Origin: Chryseobacterium sp. StRB126
GTDB lineage: Bacteria > Bacteroidota > Bacteroidia > Flavobacteriales > Weeksellaceae
Assembly: GCF_000829375.1 (NCBI RefSeq)
Contig: NZ_AP014624.1
Span: forward strand, 5,146,001-5,210,000
Length of the DNA stretch: 64,000 nucleotides
Direction: 5' to 3'
Below the pieces are notes generated by a model. That model saw nothing but the letters and a program-made list of their open reading frames with translations. It did no database searches and was not told the DNA's origin. Positions 38,401 through 47,152 of this stretch are shown piece by piece; the stretch's first letter is position 1, and each line of letters opens with the position of its first letter. The position numbers were made by a program, and so were the translations under genes.

Positions 38401-38793
38401 GAAAGGGGTGGTGTTCTTGGTGCTATGGAAACGATGTATCAACGTTCAAAAATCCAAGAAGAATCTATGCATTATGAATGGTTGAAACATACTGGAGAGT
38501 ATCCAATCATCGGGGTAAATACTTTCTTAGGAAAAGATGGTTCGCCAACAGTTCGTCCTGGAGAAGTTATCCGTTCAACTGAGGAGGAAAAGCAGGTTCA
38601 GATCGAAACCCTTCATAGTTTCCAAAAATCTAATGAAGACAAGTCAGAAGCAGCCTTAAAAACATTACAACATGCAGCCATCAATCAGCAGAATTTATTT
38701 AATGTAATGATGGATGCCGTAAAATACTGTTCTCTGGGACAAATCACCAATGCTTTATTTGAAGTGGGTGGTAAGTACAGAAGAAATATGTAA
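35446..38793 (+). CDS. icmF: fused acyl-CoA mutase with internal G-protein chaperone (IcmF type)
   Basis: The 1115-residue protein has the IcmF order. Residues 1-140 are the cobalamin-binding domain with DGHDAA (22-27), where His 24 would be the cobalt ligand. About 195-460 is the MeaB/ArgK-type G domain with P-loop GTGGAGKS (203-210), and NKSD. About 540-1115 is the substrate-binding TIM barrel, with [19 protein letters not shown] and [10 protein letters not shown]; these differ from methylmalonyl-CoA mutase and match isobutyryl-CoA mutase fused proteins. It interconverts isobutyryl- and butyryl-CoA or a related pair using adenosylcobalamin, with built-in repair of the cofactor. Exact substrate should be tested. 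It stands as a single gene. Confidence 0.9.
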   Translation: METQKYTPTNKVRIVTAASLFDGHDAAINIMRRVIQGTGCEVIHLGHDKSAEEVVNTAIQEDANAIALTSYQGGHNEYFKYIYDLLREKNSPQIKIFGGGGGVILPEEIEDIMSYGIDRIYSPDDGRELGLQGMIDDLVKRSDFATGKEVTASDLDSIDFENSTSIAKIISAVENFSEEKPELVQAIDEKSKDLNIPIIGITGTGGAGKSSLTDELVRRFLRSNPGKKIAIISIDPSKKKTGGALLGDRIRMNAINDPRVYMRSMATRENNVSVSPFIHSALNVLKLAHPDVIILETSGIGQSGSEVSDFADVSMYVMTPEYGASTQLEKIDMLDYADLVALNKSDKRGALDALQAVRKQFQRNHLLWESPLDDMPVYATKASQFNDHGTTELYNRLVEKVNEKYSDLNLRGFVEQEITDEVTIIPPKRVRYLSEIVENNRQYDANVEKQAELARKMYHIEGVKSFLSNETLDAEYQKAEKDLQQENIDFLKNWDDTKQAFKAEFYSYFVRGKEIKVETSTESLSHLKIPKISLPKYTDWGDLIKWKGQENLPGGFPYTAGIYPFKRTGEDPTRMFAGEGGPERTNRRFHYVSAEMDAKRLSTAFDSVTLYGQDPALPPDIYGKIGNAGVSIATLDDAKKLYSGFDLVNAMTSVSMTINGPAPMLLAFFMNAAIDQNVEKYIAEHKLEANVEKALKAKFDDKGLERPKYNGELPPSNNGLGLKLLGLTGDEVIPAEAYAEIKAKTIATVRGTVQADILKEDQAQNTCIFSTEFALRLMGDVQEYFITEKVRNFYSVSISGYHIAEAGANPVSQLAFTLANGFTYVEYYLSRGMNINDFAPNLSFFFSNGIDPEYSVIGRVARRIWAKAMKLKYGADERSQMLKYHIQTSGRSLHAQEIDFNDIRTTLQALYAIYDNCNSLHTNAYDEAITTPTEQSVRRAMAIQLIINKELGLAKNENPLQGSFIIEELTDLVEEAVYAEFDRITERGGVLGAMETMYQRSKIQEESMHYEWLKHTGEYPIIGVNTFLGKDGSPTVRPGEVIRSTEEEKQVQIETLHSFQKSNEDKSEAALKTLQHAAINQQNLFNVMMDAVKYCSLGQITNALFEVGGKYRRNM

Positions 38794-38816
38794 GACAAGA
38801 TACATCTTGACATAAC

Positions 38817-38851
38817 AAAACCTAACAGGATTCGGAATCCTGTTAGGTTTT
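38817..38851 (+). terminator. terminator of the mutase gene
   Basis: Sixteen perfect pairs (AAAACCTAACAGGATT and complement) around a CGG loop are followed by T, 24 bases after the stop. Confidence 0.93.
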
Positions 38852-38880
38852 TTATTTATATTCGCCGCAAAAAATAAAAT

Positions 38881-38958
38881 ATGAGAATCTCACTTGCCCT
38901 TTTGCTCTGTCTTATTTTTAGTTTCACAAATGCTCAAAAGAAAAAAGGTTGTAAATAA
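38881..38958 (+). CDS. short secreted peptide or remnant of a secreted-protein gene
   Basis: This 25-codon frame encodes a clean signal peptide (MRISLALLLCLIFSFTNAQ) followed by KKKGCK and a stop. Moving to the +1 frame after the lysines gives KKVVNNYSYQLDFITDTSI, which looks protein-like and runs about 30 codons. The unit sits between two terminators, as an ordinary gene would. I take it as a decayed or frameshifted gene, but a true short peptide cannot be excluded. Confidence 0.4.
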   Translation: MRISLALLLCLIFSFTNAQKKKGCK

Positions 38959-39042
38959 TTACAGTTACCAGTTGGATTTCATAACCGACACCTCTATCAA
39001 AAAAGGCTTAAAGTCAGCGATTTAATAAAAACATTATAATTC

Positions 39043-39072
39043 AAACCCCAAGGAATTTCTTTGAGGTTTTTT
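39043..39072 (+). terminator. terminator downstream of the short secreted frame
   Basis: AAACCCCAAG pairs with CTTTGAGGTTT (one mismatch) and is followed by six T. Because it covers the TTG at 39061, it argues against that codon as the start of the next gene. Confidence 0.65.
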
Positions 39073-39102
39073 CGTATTTTTAATCTAAGAAAACTAACAC
39101 TC

Positions 39103-39981
39103 ATGAAAAAGGAATTTCAAATTAAAGAGCCTTGTTCTGCTGCCCGGGAAAATATGCAGGAGATTCCCGGTGGAAGCTTTTGTGATCTTTGTTCAAAGAA
39201 AGTATATGACCTAGCGGACAAAACGGATGATGAGATTAAGATATTATTACAATCACATTCATCTGTTTGTGGAAGGATTCAGGCAGATCGGTTATCTATT
39301 CCGGAAGGAAAAACAGGAACTCCATACAACTTTTTTCAACTTCCTTTTAGAAAAATAGCCAGTGGAGTCTTTCTGTCTATCTTATTTACTTCAAATCTCA
39401 ACGCACAAAAAAAGAAGATTGATACTTTGGGCACTGCTGAAATACAGGGAATGATTTGGGTATCTCCTAAATCAGAGGATGAAGATTATGATTTTCCAGA
39501 GCCTGTAATCACCAGACAACTGGAAGTAAAACCTTCAGGAGATCCCGGAAACCTTATCCAGTATCAGTTTATTACGATTCTTACTCCTTTTAAAAGGTTT
39601 ACATCTACTCAGGCATTTAAAAATTATATCAATATTCCTGCAGATAATATCAGAATAAACAATATTTTCGTTCTTGAAGGTGAACCTCAGAAGGGAGAAT
39701 TAAATACTAATAAATATTTTCTTTTTGTGAATAAACGGCATATTAAAGATGATAATATCCTGAATCTAAATCTGGATCAAATTAAAACATTTCCTTTCAG
39801 TCCTAAGAATAAAGACTTTATTTATTTTCTGGATGGTGAAGAAATCACAAAAAAGGAATTTGAACAATACCTGAAAGAGAATAAGATTGATTACTATTTC
39901 CTTCCGGAAATCTACGCAGAAGAACTTTTTGGAAGTGATTACTACTTTGAAAACGGTGCGATTGTATCCTATAGAAAATAA
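39103..39981 (+). CDS. membrane protein with N-terminal CxxC/CGR domain, unknown function
   Basis: The 292-residue protein starts with a cysteine-containing domain: FCDLCSKKVYDLADKTDDEI (Cys 27 and 30) and later VCGRI (Cys 56). This FCxxCxKxVxDLT...CGR pattern recurs at the N-terminus of various Bacteroidota membrane proteins, often before a CarboxypepD_reg or TonB-like region. One membrane segment follows at about residues 84-101, then a soluble C-terminal half of no known family. A frame extends upstream to a TTG at 39061, but a terminator covers that site, so the ATG at 39103 is used. Confidence 0.7.
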   Translation: MKKEFQIKEPCSAARENMQEIPGGSFCDLCSKKVYDLADKTDDEIKILLQSHSSVCGRIQADRLSIPEGKTGTPYNFFQLPFRKIASGVFLSILFTSNLNAQKKKIDTLGTAEIQGMIWVSPKSEDEDYDFPEPVITRQLEVKPSGDPGNLIQYQFITILTPFKRFTSTQAFKNYINIPADNIRINNIFVLEGEPQKGELNTNKYFLFVNKRHIKDDNILNLNLDQIKTFPFSPKNKDFIYFLDGEEITKKEFEQYLKENKIDYYFLPEIYAEELFGSDYYFENGAIVSYRK

Positions 39982-40029
39982 GAGAGTATTTAAATAAAGA
40001 AGTTGGAAGGTCCTTTTAACAATCTTAAA

Positions 40030-40065
40030 AAAGTAAAACCGCAGAATCATCTGCGGTTTTACTTT
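40030..40065. terminator. bidirectional terminator
   Basis: Sixteen perfect pairs (AAAGTAAAACCGCAGA and complement) around an ATCA loop lie between two convergent genes. Confidence 0.9.
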
Positions 40066-40079
40066 ATATGGAGCTGGAA

Positions 40080-42812
40080 CTATTTCTTATTGAAATCTCC
40101 TGCAAAAACAGAAGTCAGCTTGTCTTCACTAATATATTTTTTAAGAACATCATTTACCTGTCCTACTTTTAAAGCTGAAACTTTCGCTTCCAATGTATCA
40201 TAGTCTTCTAAAGGAATACCATACTGAAGCTGAGAGTTGACAAGTCCCATCAGTGTACTCTCATTCCCTAAACTTGTTTTTCTTGAAGTTAACCAAGAAG
40301 TTAGGTTAGATTTAAATTCTTCCTCAGTAAATCCTTCTTTTACAGCTTTATTTACTTCTTCTTTTAAAGCTTTGTTTACAGCATCTTTTTTAGTTGGATT
40401 AAAGAATGCATACCAACCCCAGGATGCCACATTATTATCTGTCGGAACCGCCATATATGAACCTGCACCATAACTTATCCCTTCTTTTTCACGGAGTCTC
40501 ATCGGAATTCTTGCCGTCATGAATCCACCGCTGCCCAACATTTCATTAGCTATCAGCAGTGCTGGATAATCAGGGCTATTTCTATCCATAGAGAAGCTAA
40601 TCTTACCTACCGCTGCTCCGTTTTCTTTATCTGGAGTTAAATAGATCTTATCTTCTTTTTTAGTCGCAAAAAGTTCAGGCTTAATTTGTTCATAGTTCGA
40701 TTTGGAATTCCATTTCCCGAATGTATTTTCCATTAAAGTAGATGCTGTTTTAGAATCCAGATCTCCAATCATGGTTCCTACTCCATTATTACTTCCTATA
40801 ATTTTATTGTAAAAATCTACAAGTTCCTGTCTTTTGATTGTTTTATTTGCCTCAATCTGTTCTTTGAAAGATGGAGTATAATAAATGCTTTCTTTAGGAT
40901 AGTTTTCAGTAATTTTTCCAATCTCAGTAAACGCTAATGCCTGTGGATCATTTAAAGAACCTTCAAGGTAAGTATTGTATTCATTTACGGTCTTTACCAG
41001 TTCTGCTTCCGGGAAGTTAGATTCTGTAAGGATTTCTTTCATCAGATCCATTACTTTCGGCAAATGCTCTTTGTATGTATTTACGTTTGCAGTTAACGTT
41101 TGCCCTTTGAATGAGAAGTTGATGGAAGATTTCCACTGATCCAGCATATCCTGAATCTGCTCTTTCGTATGAGATTTGGTTCCGGTTTTCATAACCTGGG
41201 CCATTAAAGCTCCTATCTGAGCTTTCCCGCTTAAGTCTTTAGCGTTACTTACAGGGAAACGGAAACTTCCCATTACTTTCCCACCTTTAATTTCTTTCTT
41301 GATAACGCCATACTTCATCCCGTTGCTTAATTTACCTTCAGAAAGATTAGCTTTTAGGTTTTTAACGCTTGCTTCAAAAGGAGCTACTTCTTTTTCTAAC
41401 GCTTTTCCTTTATAATCTTTGGTCAGACTAGCAATCTGGTCATCAGAATATTCAAGGTTTTTAACTCTTTTTTCATCTTTAGCTGGTACAAACACCCCTA
41501 CCGTTCTGTTATTGGTTTTAAAATATTTATCAGCAACCCTTTGGATATCGGCCAAGGTTAGTTTTTCTACATTATCACGATATAGCATTCCTAACTTATA
41601 ACTTCCGGCCCCTACAATCTCCGTAAGTCCAATTGCAAAATTGATGGTATTGTTTTTTGTGTTCTCAATTTGTTTTAAAATCTTAGCCTTTGCTCTTGTA
41701 ACATCCTGTTCTGTATACTTAATGATTGCAACTTTGTCAAGCTCTGTTCTGAACTCACTTTCCACTGCTTTTACATCTTTATCTGCAGGAATTTCCAATC
41801 CGAAATACATAAAGGCTGCGTCTCTTACCGTTGGCTGATAAGAATAAACAGAAGCGGCTTTATGAGAATCAATCATCGCCTTATATAAATATCCTGAAGG
41901 ATCTGCCGTTAATATCTCTGATAATGCATCTAATGCTGCATAATCTTTATCTGCATAAGGCGCTGTATGGTACAATGCCCCTACAATTTTACTGTCACCT
42001 GAACGTTTCAGTTCTACAAAACGTTCTCCATCCTGAGCCGGCTCAACAGTATAAGTCTGATCCAAAACTCTTGAAGGTCTCGGAATAACTGAGAAATATT
42101 GGGTGATATAATTTAAAGCCTGTTTTTCATCAAATTTACCTGCGACAACCAATGTAGCATTGTCCGGTTGATAATGTTTCTCATAGAATTTTCTAAGGGT
42201 TGGCGCCTTTACTCTTTCAATATCTTCTTTACTTCCGATGGTACTGTTTCCGTAGTTATGCCATAAATAAGCAGTGGATACAATGCGCTCCATTAGAACT
42301 GATCCCGGATTATTTTCGCCAATCTCAAATTCATTTCTTACGACAGAGAACTCTTTGTCAAGATCAGTTTGAAGAATCGTAGCATTCACCATTCTGTCTG
42401 CTTCCATTTCTAAAGCCCACTTCAGGTTTTCGTCACTGGAAGGGAAAATTTCATAATAGTTTGTTCTGTCGTACCAAGTTGTCCCATTGGCGTCTCCTCC
42501 TTTATCTGACAATTGTTTTTTAATATCACCTAATTTTTTAGTGCTTTTAAATAACATATGTTCCAGTAAGTGGGCCATTCCTTTTTCTCCATAACCTTCG
42601 TGCTTAGAACCTACATTGTAAATAATGTTCACCACCATATTACTTTGCGAGGCATCCGGAATCAAAAGAACTTTCATCCCGTTAACCAGTGTATATTCTT
42701 TTACTCCCTCTGTGTTGCTTACAAATTTTGGAGTTTCAGATTTTTGTGAAAATAAAGGTGTTGCGATTCCTGTGAAAAATAGGACGGCTGTCCCAACCAA
42801 TAGATTTTTCAT
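40080..42812 (-). CDS. M16 family zinc metallopeptidase (double-domain)
   Basis: The 910-residue protein has a signal peptide (ending LFSQ) and two M16 halves. The N-terminal half carries the inverted zinc motif HLLEH (residues 81-85), with the distal glutamate in ALEMEADRM about 75 residues on, so it should be active. The second half (about 490-910) lacks HxxEH, as usual in the inactive partner domain. The architecture matches periplasmic or outer-membrane pitrilysin-like peptidases that degrade peptides. A divergent plus-strand gene starts 127 bases away. Confidence 0.92.
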   Translation of the reverse strand: MKNLLVGTAVLFFTGIATPLFSQKSETPKFVSNTEGVKEYTLVNGMKVLLIPDASQSNMVVNIIYNVGSKHEGYGEKGMAHLLEHMLFKSTKKLGDIKKQLSDKGGDANGTTWYDRTNYYEIFPSSDENLKWALEMEADRMVNATILQTDLDKEFSVVRNEFEIGENNPGSVLMERIVSTAYLWHNYGNSTIGSKEDIERVKAPTLRKFYEKHYQPDNATLVVAGKFDEKQALNYITQYFSVIPRPSRVLDQTYTVEPAQDGERFVELKRSGDSKIVGALYHTAPYADKDYAALDALSEILTADPSGYLYKAMIDSHKAASVYSYQPTVRDAAFMYFGLEIPADKDVKAVESEFRTELDKVAIIKYTEQDVTRAKAKILKQIENTKNNTINFAIGLTEIVGAGSYKLGMLYRDNVEKLTLADIQRVADKYFKTNNRTVGVFVPAKDEKRVKNLEYSDDQIASLTKDYKGKALEKEVAPFEASVKNLKANLSEGKLSNGMKYGVIKKEIKGGKVMGSFRFPVSNAKDLSGKAQIGALMAQVMKTGTKSHTKEQIQDMLDQWKSSINFSFKGQTLTANVNTYKEHLPKVMDLMKEILTESNFPEAELVKTVNEYNTYLEGSLNDPQALAFTEIGKITENYPKESIYYTPSFKEQIEANKTIKRQELVDFYNKIIGSNNGVGTMIGDLDSKTASTLMENTFGKWNSKSNYEQIKPELFATKKEDKIYLTPDKENGAAVGKISFSMDRNSPDYPALLIANEMLGSGGFMTARIPMRLREKEGISYGAGSYMAVPTDNNVASWGWYAFFNPTKKDAVNKALKEEVNKAVKEGFTEEEFKSNLTSWLTSRKTSLGNESTLMGLVNSQLQYGIPLEDYDTLEAKVSALKVGQVNDVLKKYISEDKLTSVFAGDFNKK

Positions 42813-42938
42813 GTGTTTTATTTTAAATCTGTTTAATTTTGAGTGTTTTCAAGTCTATTATACTAATTAGACACTATAAATCACTGGAATGTTACAAATT
42901 TTGTCATAAAATTGCAGTATCAATAGAAATTTAGAGCA

Positions 42939-43649
42939 ATGAAGTGTAAAGCCTTATTCAACTGGAGCAGCGGAAAAGATTCTGCCTTGGCTCTTTATAA
43001 AATAGTACAGGAAAATCAATATGATGTAGAAACTCTATTAACCAGCATCAATAAAGAATTTCAAAGGATTTCTATGCATGGGGTTCATGTTCATCTATTG
43101 GAACAGCAGGCTTCTCTTATTGGTATTCCCCTTACTAAAATGGAGCTTCCCAAAGAACCTTCTATGGAAGAGTATCAGGAAATCATGCATACAACAATGG
43201 CTGAAATACAGGCGCAGGGTATTACCCACTCTATTTTTGGAGACATTTTTCTGGAAGACCTCCGCCAATACAGAGAAAAACAATTAAATACTATTGGCAT
43301 GCAGGCTGTATTTCCTCTTTGGAAACAAGATACCTCTGACCTCATCCGAGAATTTTTAAAACTGGGATTTAAAACAATTGTAACCTGTGTAAATGGAACC
43401 TATCTGGACAAAAGCTTTGCAGGAAGAATCATTGACCAGCAATTCCTTGATGATCTTCCTGAAAATATTGATCCTTGTGGAGAAAATGGGGAATTCCATA
43501 CTTTTACTTTTGATGGGCCAATTTTTAAAAGCCCGGTTCAGTTTGAAATTGGAGAAACGGTGAAAAAGACCTATCCCAAGCCAAAGTCTAATTCAGAAGA
43601 CCAAGATGAAGAATATGTTTTCTGGTTCTGCGACCTGATTCCAAAATAA
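42939..43649 (+). CDS. Dph6-type ATP-binding protein (diphthine--ammonia ligase family)
   Basis: The 236-residue protein is an N-type ATP pyrophosphatase with the PP-loop NWSSGKDSALALYK near the start. Family blocks follow: GVHVHLLEQQASLIGIPL, IFGDIFLEDLRQYREKQL, TCVNGTYLDKSFAG and NIDPCGENGEFHTF. In eukaryotes this family completes diphthamide; bacteria lack diphthamide, so the bacterial members must act on something else, not yet known to me. No neighbours suggest a partner. Confidence 0.85.
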   Translation: MKCKALFNWSSGKDSALALYKIVQENQYDVETLLTSINKEFQRISMHGVHVHLLEQQASLIGIPLTKMELPKEPSMEEYQEIMHTTMAEIQAQGITHSIFGDIFLEDLRQYREKQLNTIGMQAVFPLWKQDTSDLIREFLKLGFKTIVTCVNGTYLDKSFAGRIIDQQFLDDLPENIDPCGENGEFHTFTFDGPIFKSPVQFEIGETVKKTYPKPKSNSEDQDEEYVFWFCDLIPK

Positions 43650-43722
43650 TCTACAAACGATATTTTTAGCCATGGATGAACGAATAAAATGAATCCTGTA
43701 AACTTTAAGCCTTTGCTTCTAC

Positions 43723-43755
43723 GTGGTTTAGAAAAAATTGTTATTTCTAAACCAC
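43723..43755. repeat. 12-bp inverted repeat
   Basis: GTGGTTTAGAAA and TTTCTAAACCAC flank a nine-base AT-rich loop, in the space between convergent genes at 43649 and 43816. There is no T tract on either side, so it may not be an intrinsic terminator. Confidence 0.55.
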
Positions 43756-43815
43756 ATAAGAACATAAAATATTAATACACAATGAGTTTATTCGTGCATT
43801 TTTCGCAATAAAATT

Positions 43816-45225
43816 TTACTTTAACTGTGTAATGGTATTGTTCATCGTTTCAAAGATCAGCTGAACATCTGTTTCATTGGTTTTCCAATTGACAAAAGCT
43901 GCCCGGATCCCTTTATGTTGATTATAGAAAGTGGGTGTCATGAAAACTTTCCCTGTACTATTAAGCATTTCAAGAAATTTACCTATCTCCTCCTGCTTTG
44001 TATCATCTTTCAGAGTGAAACATACTGTATTGAGACGTACCGGGACTAAGAGTTTAAAATCATTACTGTTTTCAATAAGTCTTCCAAAATTTCTGGCCAA
44101 TGACACATTATTTTCTACAATTTCCTTATAGCCTTCTTTTCCATAAGCCATTAAAGTAAACCATGCCGGAAGAGCTTTTAGGCGTCTTGAGTTCTCAGGA
44201 AGAAAATTCAAATAATTGAAATCAGCCAAAGGATCTACTAAATAAGGAGCATTGGAATTCTGAAAGGTTTCTCCCTGCAAAATCTTGTATTCTTCCTTTA
44301 CAAAAAATAGGGCACTTTCATAAGGAACATTCAGCCATTTATGGCAGTCTACCGTAATACTGTCGGCACTTTCCCAACCTTTAACAAGATGTTTATAATG
44401 TTCGGAGCAAGCAGCAAAGCCGCCAAAAGCAGCATCAATATGCCACCAGAAGTTATATTTTTCTTTCAGTTTTTTGATCTCTATGAAATCATCAAAATCA
44501 ACAGTATTTACAGTTCCACCGCTGGAGATCAGTATAAACGGTTCATTGTTCAGTCGTATGATCTGTTCTTCCAGATCTTTAATAGAAATAGCTTCACGAT
44601 CATTTCCATCAGTTTTAACCGTGATCATATTATTGCTGCCCATTCCTAAAAGAGATAGTGACTTTACAGAGGAAGAATGAGGAGTTGCTGTCAGAACTTT
44701 CATGGTTTCAGAAACTCCTTCTTTAGCAATATCTCGTCCTTTTTCTTTCCCTAACCATTGACGAGCAACTGCCAGACAGGTAAAATTAGACATTGTTGCT
44801 CCGGTAACAAAGCCGCCTAGAAAACTATCCGGAAGTTCCAGTAGCTCCAGAATAAGTTTGATGGTTTCAAATTCTACATTCGCAGAAATATCTCCCTGCC
44901 CTTTTGTAGATTGGGTATTCTGATCATAAATGGTAGTCAGCCAGTCTCCGGCAATAGATGCCGGTGTAGTGCCTCCGGTTACAAATCCCAAATATCTTGG
45001 GCCGGAAGATGCTACCATGATAGCTTCAAACCTTTCGTTGAATATTTTGATTACTTCTTCGGTTCCATAACCATACTCCGGCAGGCTTACCGGCTCTGAT
45101 ACAAAAGGGTTATTGATGGATGTAGGCCTGTCCGAAAGAGAACTCAGGTATTCTGCTCCTTGCTTTTTTATAATATCTAATAGATGGCTTATGTTTACTG
45201 AATCATTTTTCAGGTGTTCTTTCAT
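43816..45225 (-). CDS. PLP-dependent group II amino-acid decarboxylase
   Basis: The 469-residue enzyme belongs to the aromatic amino acid / glutamate decarboxylase group. The PLP site is ADSITVDCHKWLNVPYES (Schiff-base Lys after His), the cofactor aspartate is in WWHIDAAFGGFAA, and the substrate region has GGFVTGATMSNFTCL. No signal peptide is present. Substrate is not evident. The promoter overlaps a perfect dyad, suggesting specific repression. The neighbours do not form an obvious amine pathway. Confidence 0.88.
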   Translation of the reverse strand: MKEHLKNDSVNISHLLDIIKKQGAEYLSSLSDRPTSINNPFVSEPVSLPEYGYGTEEVIKIFNERFEAIMVASSGPRYLGFVTGGTTPASIAGDWLTTIYDQNTQSTKGQGDISANVEFETIKLILELLELPDSFLGGFVTGATMSNFTCLAVARQWLGKEKGRDIAKEGVSETMKVLTATPHSSSVKSLSLLGMGSNNMITVKTDGNDREAISIKDLEEQIIRLNNEPFILISSGGTVNTVDFDDFIEIKKLKEKYNFWWHIDAAFGGFAACSEHYKHLVKGWESADSITVDCHKWLNVPYESALFFVKEEYKILQGETFQNSNAPYLVDPLADFNYLNFLPENSRRLKALPAWFTLMAYGKEGYKEIVENNVSLARNFGRLIENSNDFKLLVPVRLNTVCFTLKDDTKQEEIGKFLEMLNSTGKVFMTPTFYNQHKGIRAAFVNWKTNETDVQLIFETMNNTITQLK

Positions 45226-45246
45226 GATGGTGGGATAATGTATAAT

Positions 45247-45267
45247 CTATTCAAATGTATTGAATAG
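45247..45267 (-). promoter_or_regulatory. dyad operator overlapping the -7 element of the decarboxylase promoter
   Basis: CTATTCAA-N5-TTGAATAG is a perfect 8-bp dyad. The minus-strand -7 element TACATTTG (45252-45259) lies inside it, 27 bases before the ATG at 45225. A dimeric repressor bound here would block the promoter. No regulator gene is adjacent. Confidence 0.5.
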
Positions 45268-45402
45268 TCTTCAAAGAACCATTAAATATAGAATAAATAC
45301 TCGAATTTTCCCTTCTTAGCACGCATTTTGCATCCTACAACGCTCTTAAAAATTTCAGTATCTTTAAGAGTATCAACTTTAATCTCAAAAAAATAAACAC
45401 CC

Positions 45403-46512
45403 ATGATCAAAAATTTAATGTTCCTTATTTCTTTTTGTTTTTTAGTATTGTCATGTAAAACAGAGACTCCATTACCTCCCGTTGATAAAAAAGCAATTGT
45501 TGATTCTACCATCACCGCTTTTCAGGAAACACTTTTAGAGCAGCAGATTGATTCTGTATTCAAGAAGTATCATTTTAATGGAAGTATAGCCGTTTTTAAA
45601 GATTCTCTTCCTCTTTACAAAAAAGAAAAAGGGTATTCGGATTTTAAGAGAAAAACTAAAATAGACAGCAGTACCATTTTTGCTATAGGATCTGTAAGTA
45701 AGCAGTTCACGGCCGTTATGGTCTTGCTTCAGATGGAACAGGGAAAATTAAATGTTACGGATAAAGTTTCTAAATATTTAAAGGAGTTTCAGATCAAAGA
45801 ATATGAAAACATTACGATTCATCAGCTTCTGAATCACACTTCAGGACTGAATATGATGGGTGGAAAACTGATGTTTAAAAGCGGGACAGATTTTTTCTAC
45901 TCCAACGATGGTTTTAATGCGTTGGGAAAAATCGTAGAAACCGTATCCGGAAAATCATACGATGACAATGCGTTAGAACTATTCAAAAAGGCAGGTATGA
46001 CCCAATCTTCAACCGGAGATATTTTTAAAGGAAACAATTTTGCATCTGCTTATTTGGGAAATGCTAATAAATTCGAAGAAGTTCCCAATATGCCTAAAAG
46101 ATTAGGTGGAAAAGAAATAGGTACTCCTGCCGGTGGAGTTCTTTCTACTATTCAGGATCTTCATGCATGGAACAGTGCGTTGTATGGCGGCAAAATTCTG
46201 AAGCCGGAAACGCTTAAACTCTTCATGGCAAAAAGTGCAGAAAGACGACATGCAATCTTTGGAAAAATGGGCTATGCCTATGGAATTATGCTGAACATCG
46301 GCAAGCCCAATTCTTATTTTCACAGCGGATATATAAAAGGTTCCCCTTCTCTGAATATCTATTATCCTGAAACAAAGACTTCTGTTATTATTCTTTCTAA
46401 TATTGCAGATGAAGAAAAAGGAAAGAGTCTAGTTTTCAAACCGCATATTGAAGTAAAAAAAATTACAGATCATCTTGAAAACACCCTTAATCAGCTTAGA
46501 TCAGGACACTAA
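45403..46512 (+). CDS. serine hydrolase lipoprotein (beta-lactamase/class C-like fold)
   Basis: The 369-residue protein has a lipobox VLSC (Cys 18). Its penicillin-binding-like fold is shown by the SxxK motif SVSK (97-100), LNHTSGL, the YxN motif in FFYSNDGFNALG and the third motif in YFHSGYIKGSP, with HSG in place of KTG. That set points to a hydrolase or esterase of the beta-lactamase-related family rather than a proven beta-lactamase. It should be anchored in a membrane facing the periplasm. Its 3' end overlaps the convergent gene by 17 bases. Confidence 0.87.
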   Translation: MIKNLMFLISFCFLVLSCKTETPLPPVDKKAIVDSTITAFQETLLEQQIDSVFKKYHFNGSIAVFKDSLPLYKKEKGYSDFKRKTKIDSSTIFAIGSVSKQFTAVMVLLQMEQGKLNVTDKVSKYLKEFQIKEYENITIHQLLNHTSGLNMMGGKLMFKSGTDFFYSNDGFNALGKIVETVSGKSYDDNALELFKKAGMTQSSTGDIFKGNNFASAYLGNANKFEEVPNMPKRLGGKEIGTPAGGVLSTIQDLHAWNSALYGGKILKPETLKLFMAKSAERRHAIFGKMGYAYGIMLNIGKPNSYFHSGYIKGSPSLNIYYPETKTSVIILSNIADEEKGKSLVFKPHIEVKKITDHLENTLNQLRSGH

Positions 46513-47110
46513 TTTTTCTTGCTTTATAATACAATAACTGAATTTTAACTGCCATAGCATATAAAAAGAAAAGCTTTAGCATTCCACTTCCCTCTACTGC
46601 CAGATTATCATAAAAAAGATAGACAGAAGTGAAAAGCACAATGCCAGCAAGTGCATTCTTTATTATCAAAGGATGGAAACTGAGCTGTACGTAATGGTAG
46701 AGTTTCATTTTTCTGAAAATGAGGTTATAGGCTAAGAGTGAAATCAAGGCTCCTAACAAAACAACTTCAGAATACATAAACACTTCTGGGCCCGTCAATA
46801 TAAATTTGGAAAGAAGCAACGTGAAGACCGCAGCATACAGCATAATATTCTTAAATCTTTTCTGAAGCATTTCTTTTTCAAGCCTTGTAATCTTTCTGAA
46901 TGAGAACAGATCTGCCTTTACAATATCCAGTTCCTGTTTCCAGCTTAGTTTTGTATTCTGAAAGGCTTCATCAAAATTTGATTTCTGCTCTTCCATAAGC
47001 GTAGAAATTTGTTGGATAAAATGATCTTTAATTTCAAAAAATAGTTCCCGATTAAGATTCTTTGACAAAAGGAATTGATGTATTTCTTTTTCCTGAATAA
47101 GTGTAATCAT
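46496..47110 (-). CDS. membrane protein with HAAS-like N-terminal domain, paralog B
   Basis: The 204-residue protein has an all-helical N-terminal domain (about 1-65) with the pattern LLSKNLNRELFFEIKDHFIQQI and FDEAFQNTKLSWKQEL. Four membrane segments follow (about 90-195). The N-terminal pattern is shared with the next gene upstream in this operon. It resembles HAAS/DUF1700-type domains that accompany PadR regulators in other phyla. It is the last gene of the PadR operon, 42 bases after paralog A. Confidence 0.65.
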   Translation of the reverse strand: MITLIQEKEIHQFLLSKNLNRELFFEIKDHFIQQISTLMEEQKSNFDEAFQNTKLSWKQELDIVKADLFSFRKITRLEKEMLQKRFKNIMLYAAVFTLLLSKFILTGPEVFMYSEVVLLGALISLLAYNLIFRKMKLYHYVQLSFHPLIIKNALAGIVLFTSVYLFYDNLAVEGSGMLKLFFLYAMAVKIQLLYYKARKISVLI

Positions 47111-47152
47111 ATAAAAATGGTTATTAGTTTTTATTTTTTTTAATTGATATGT

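Noticed and set aside
43723..43755. Inverted repeat as a terminator
   Set aside because: No T tract follows on either strand, so it is listed only as a repeat.
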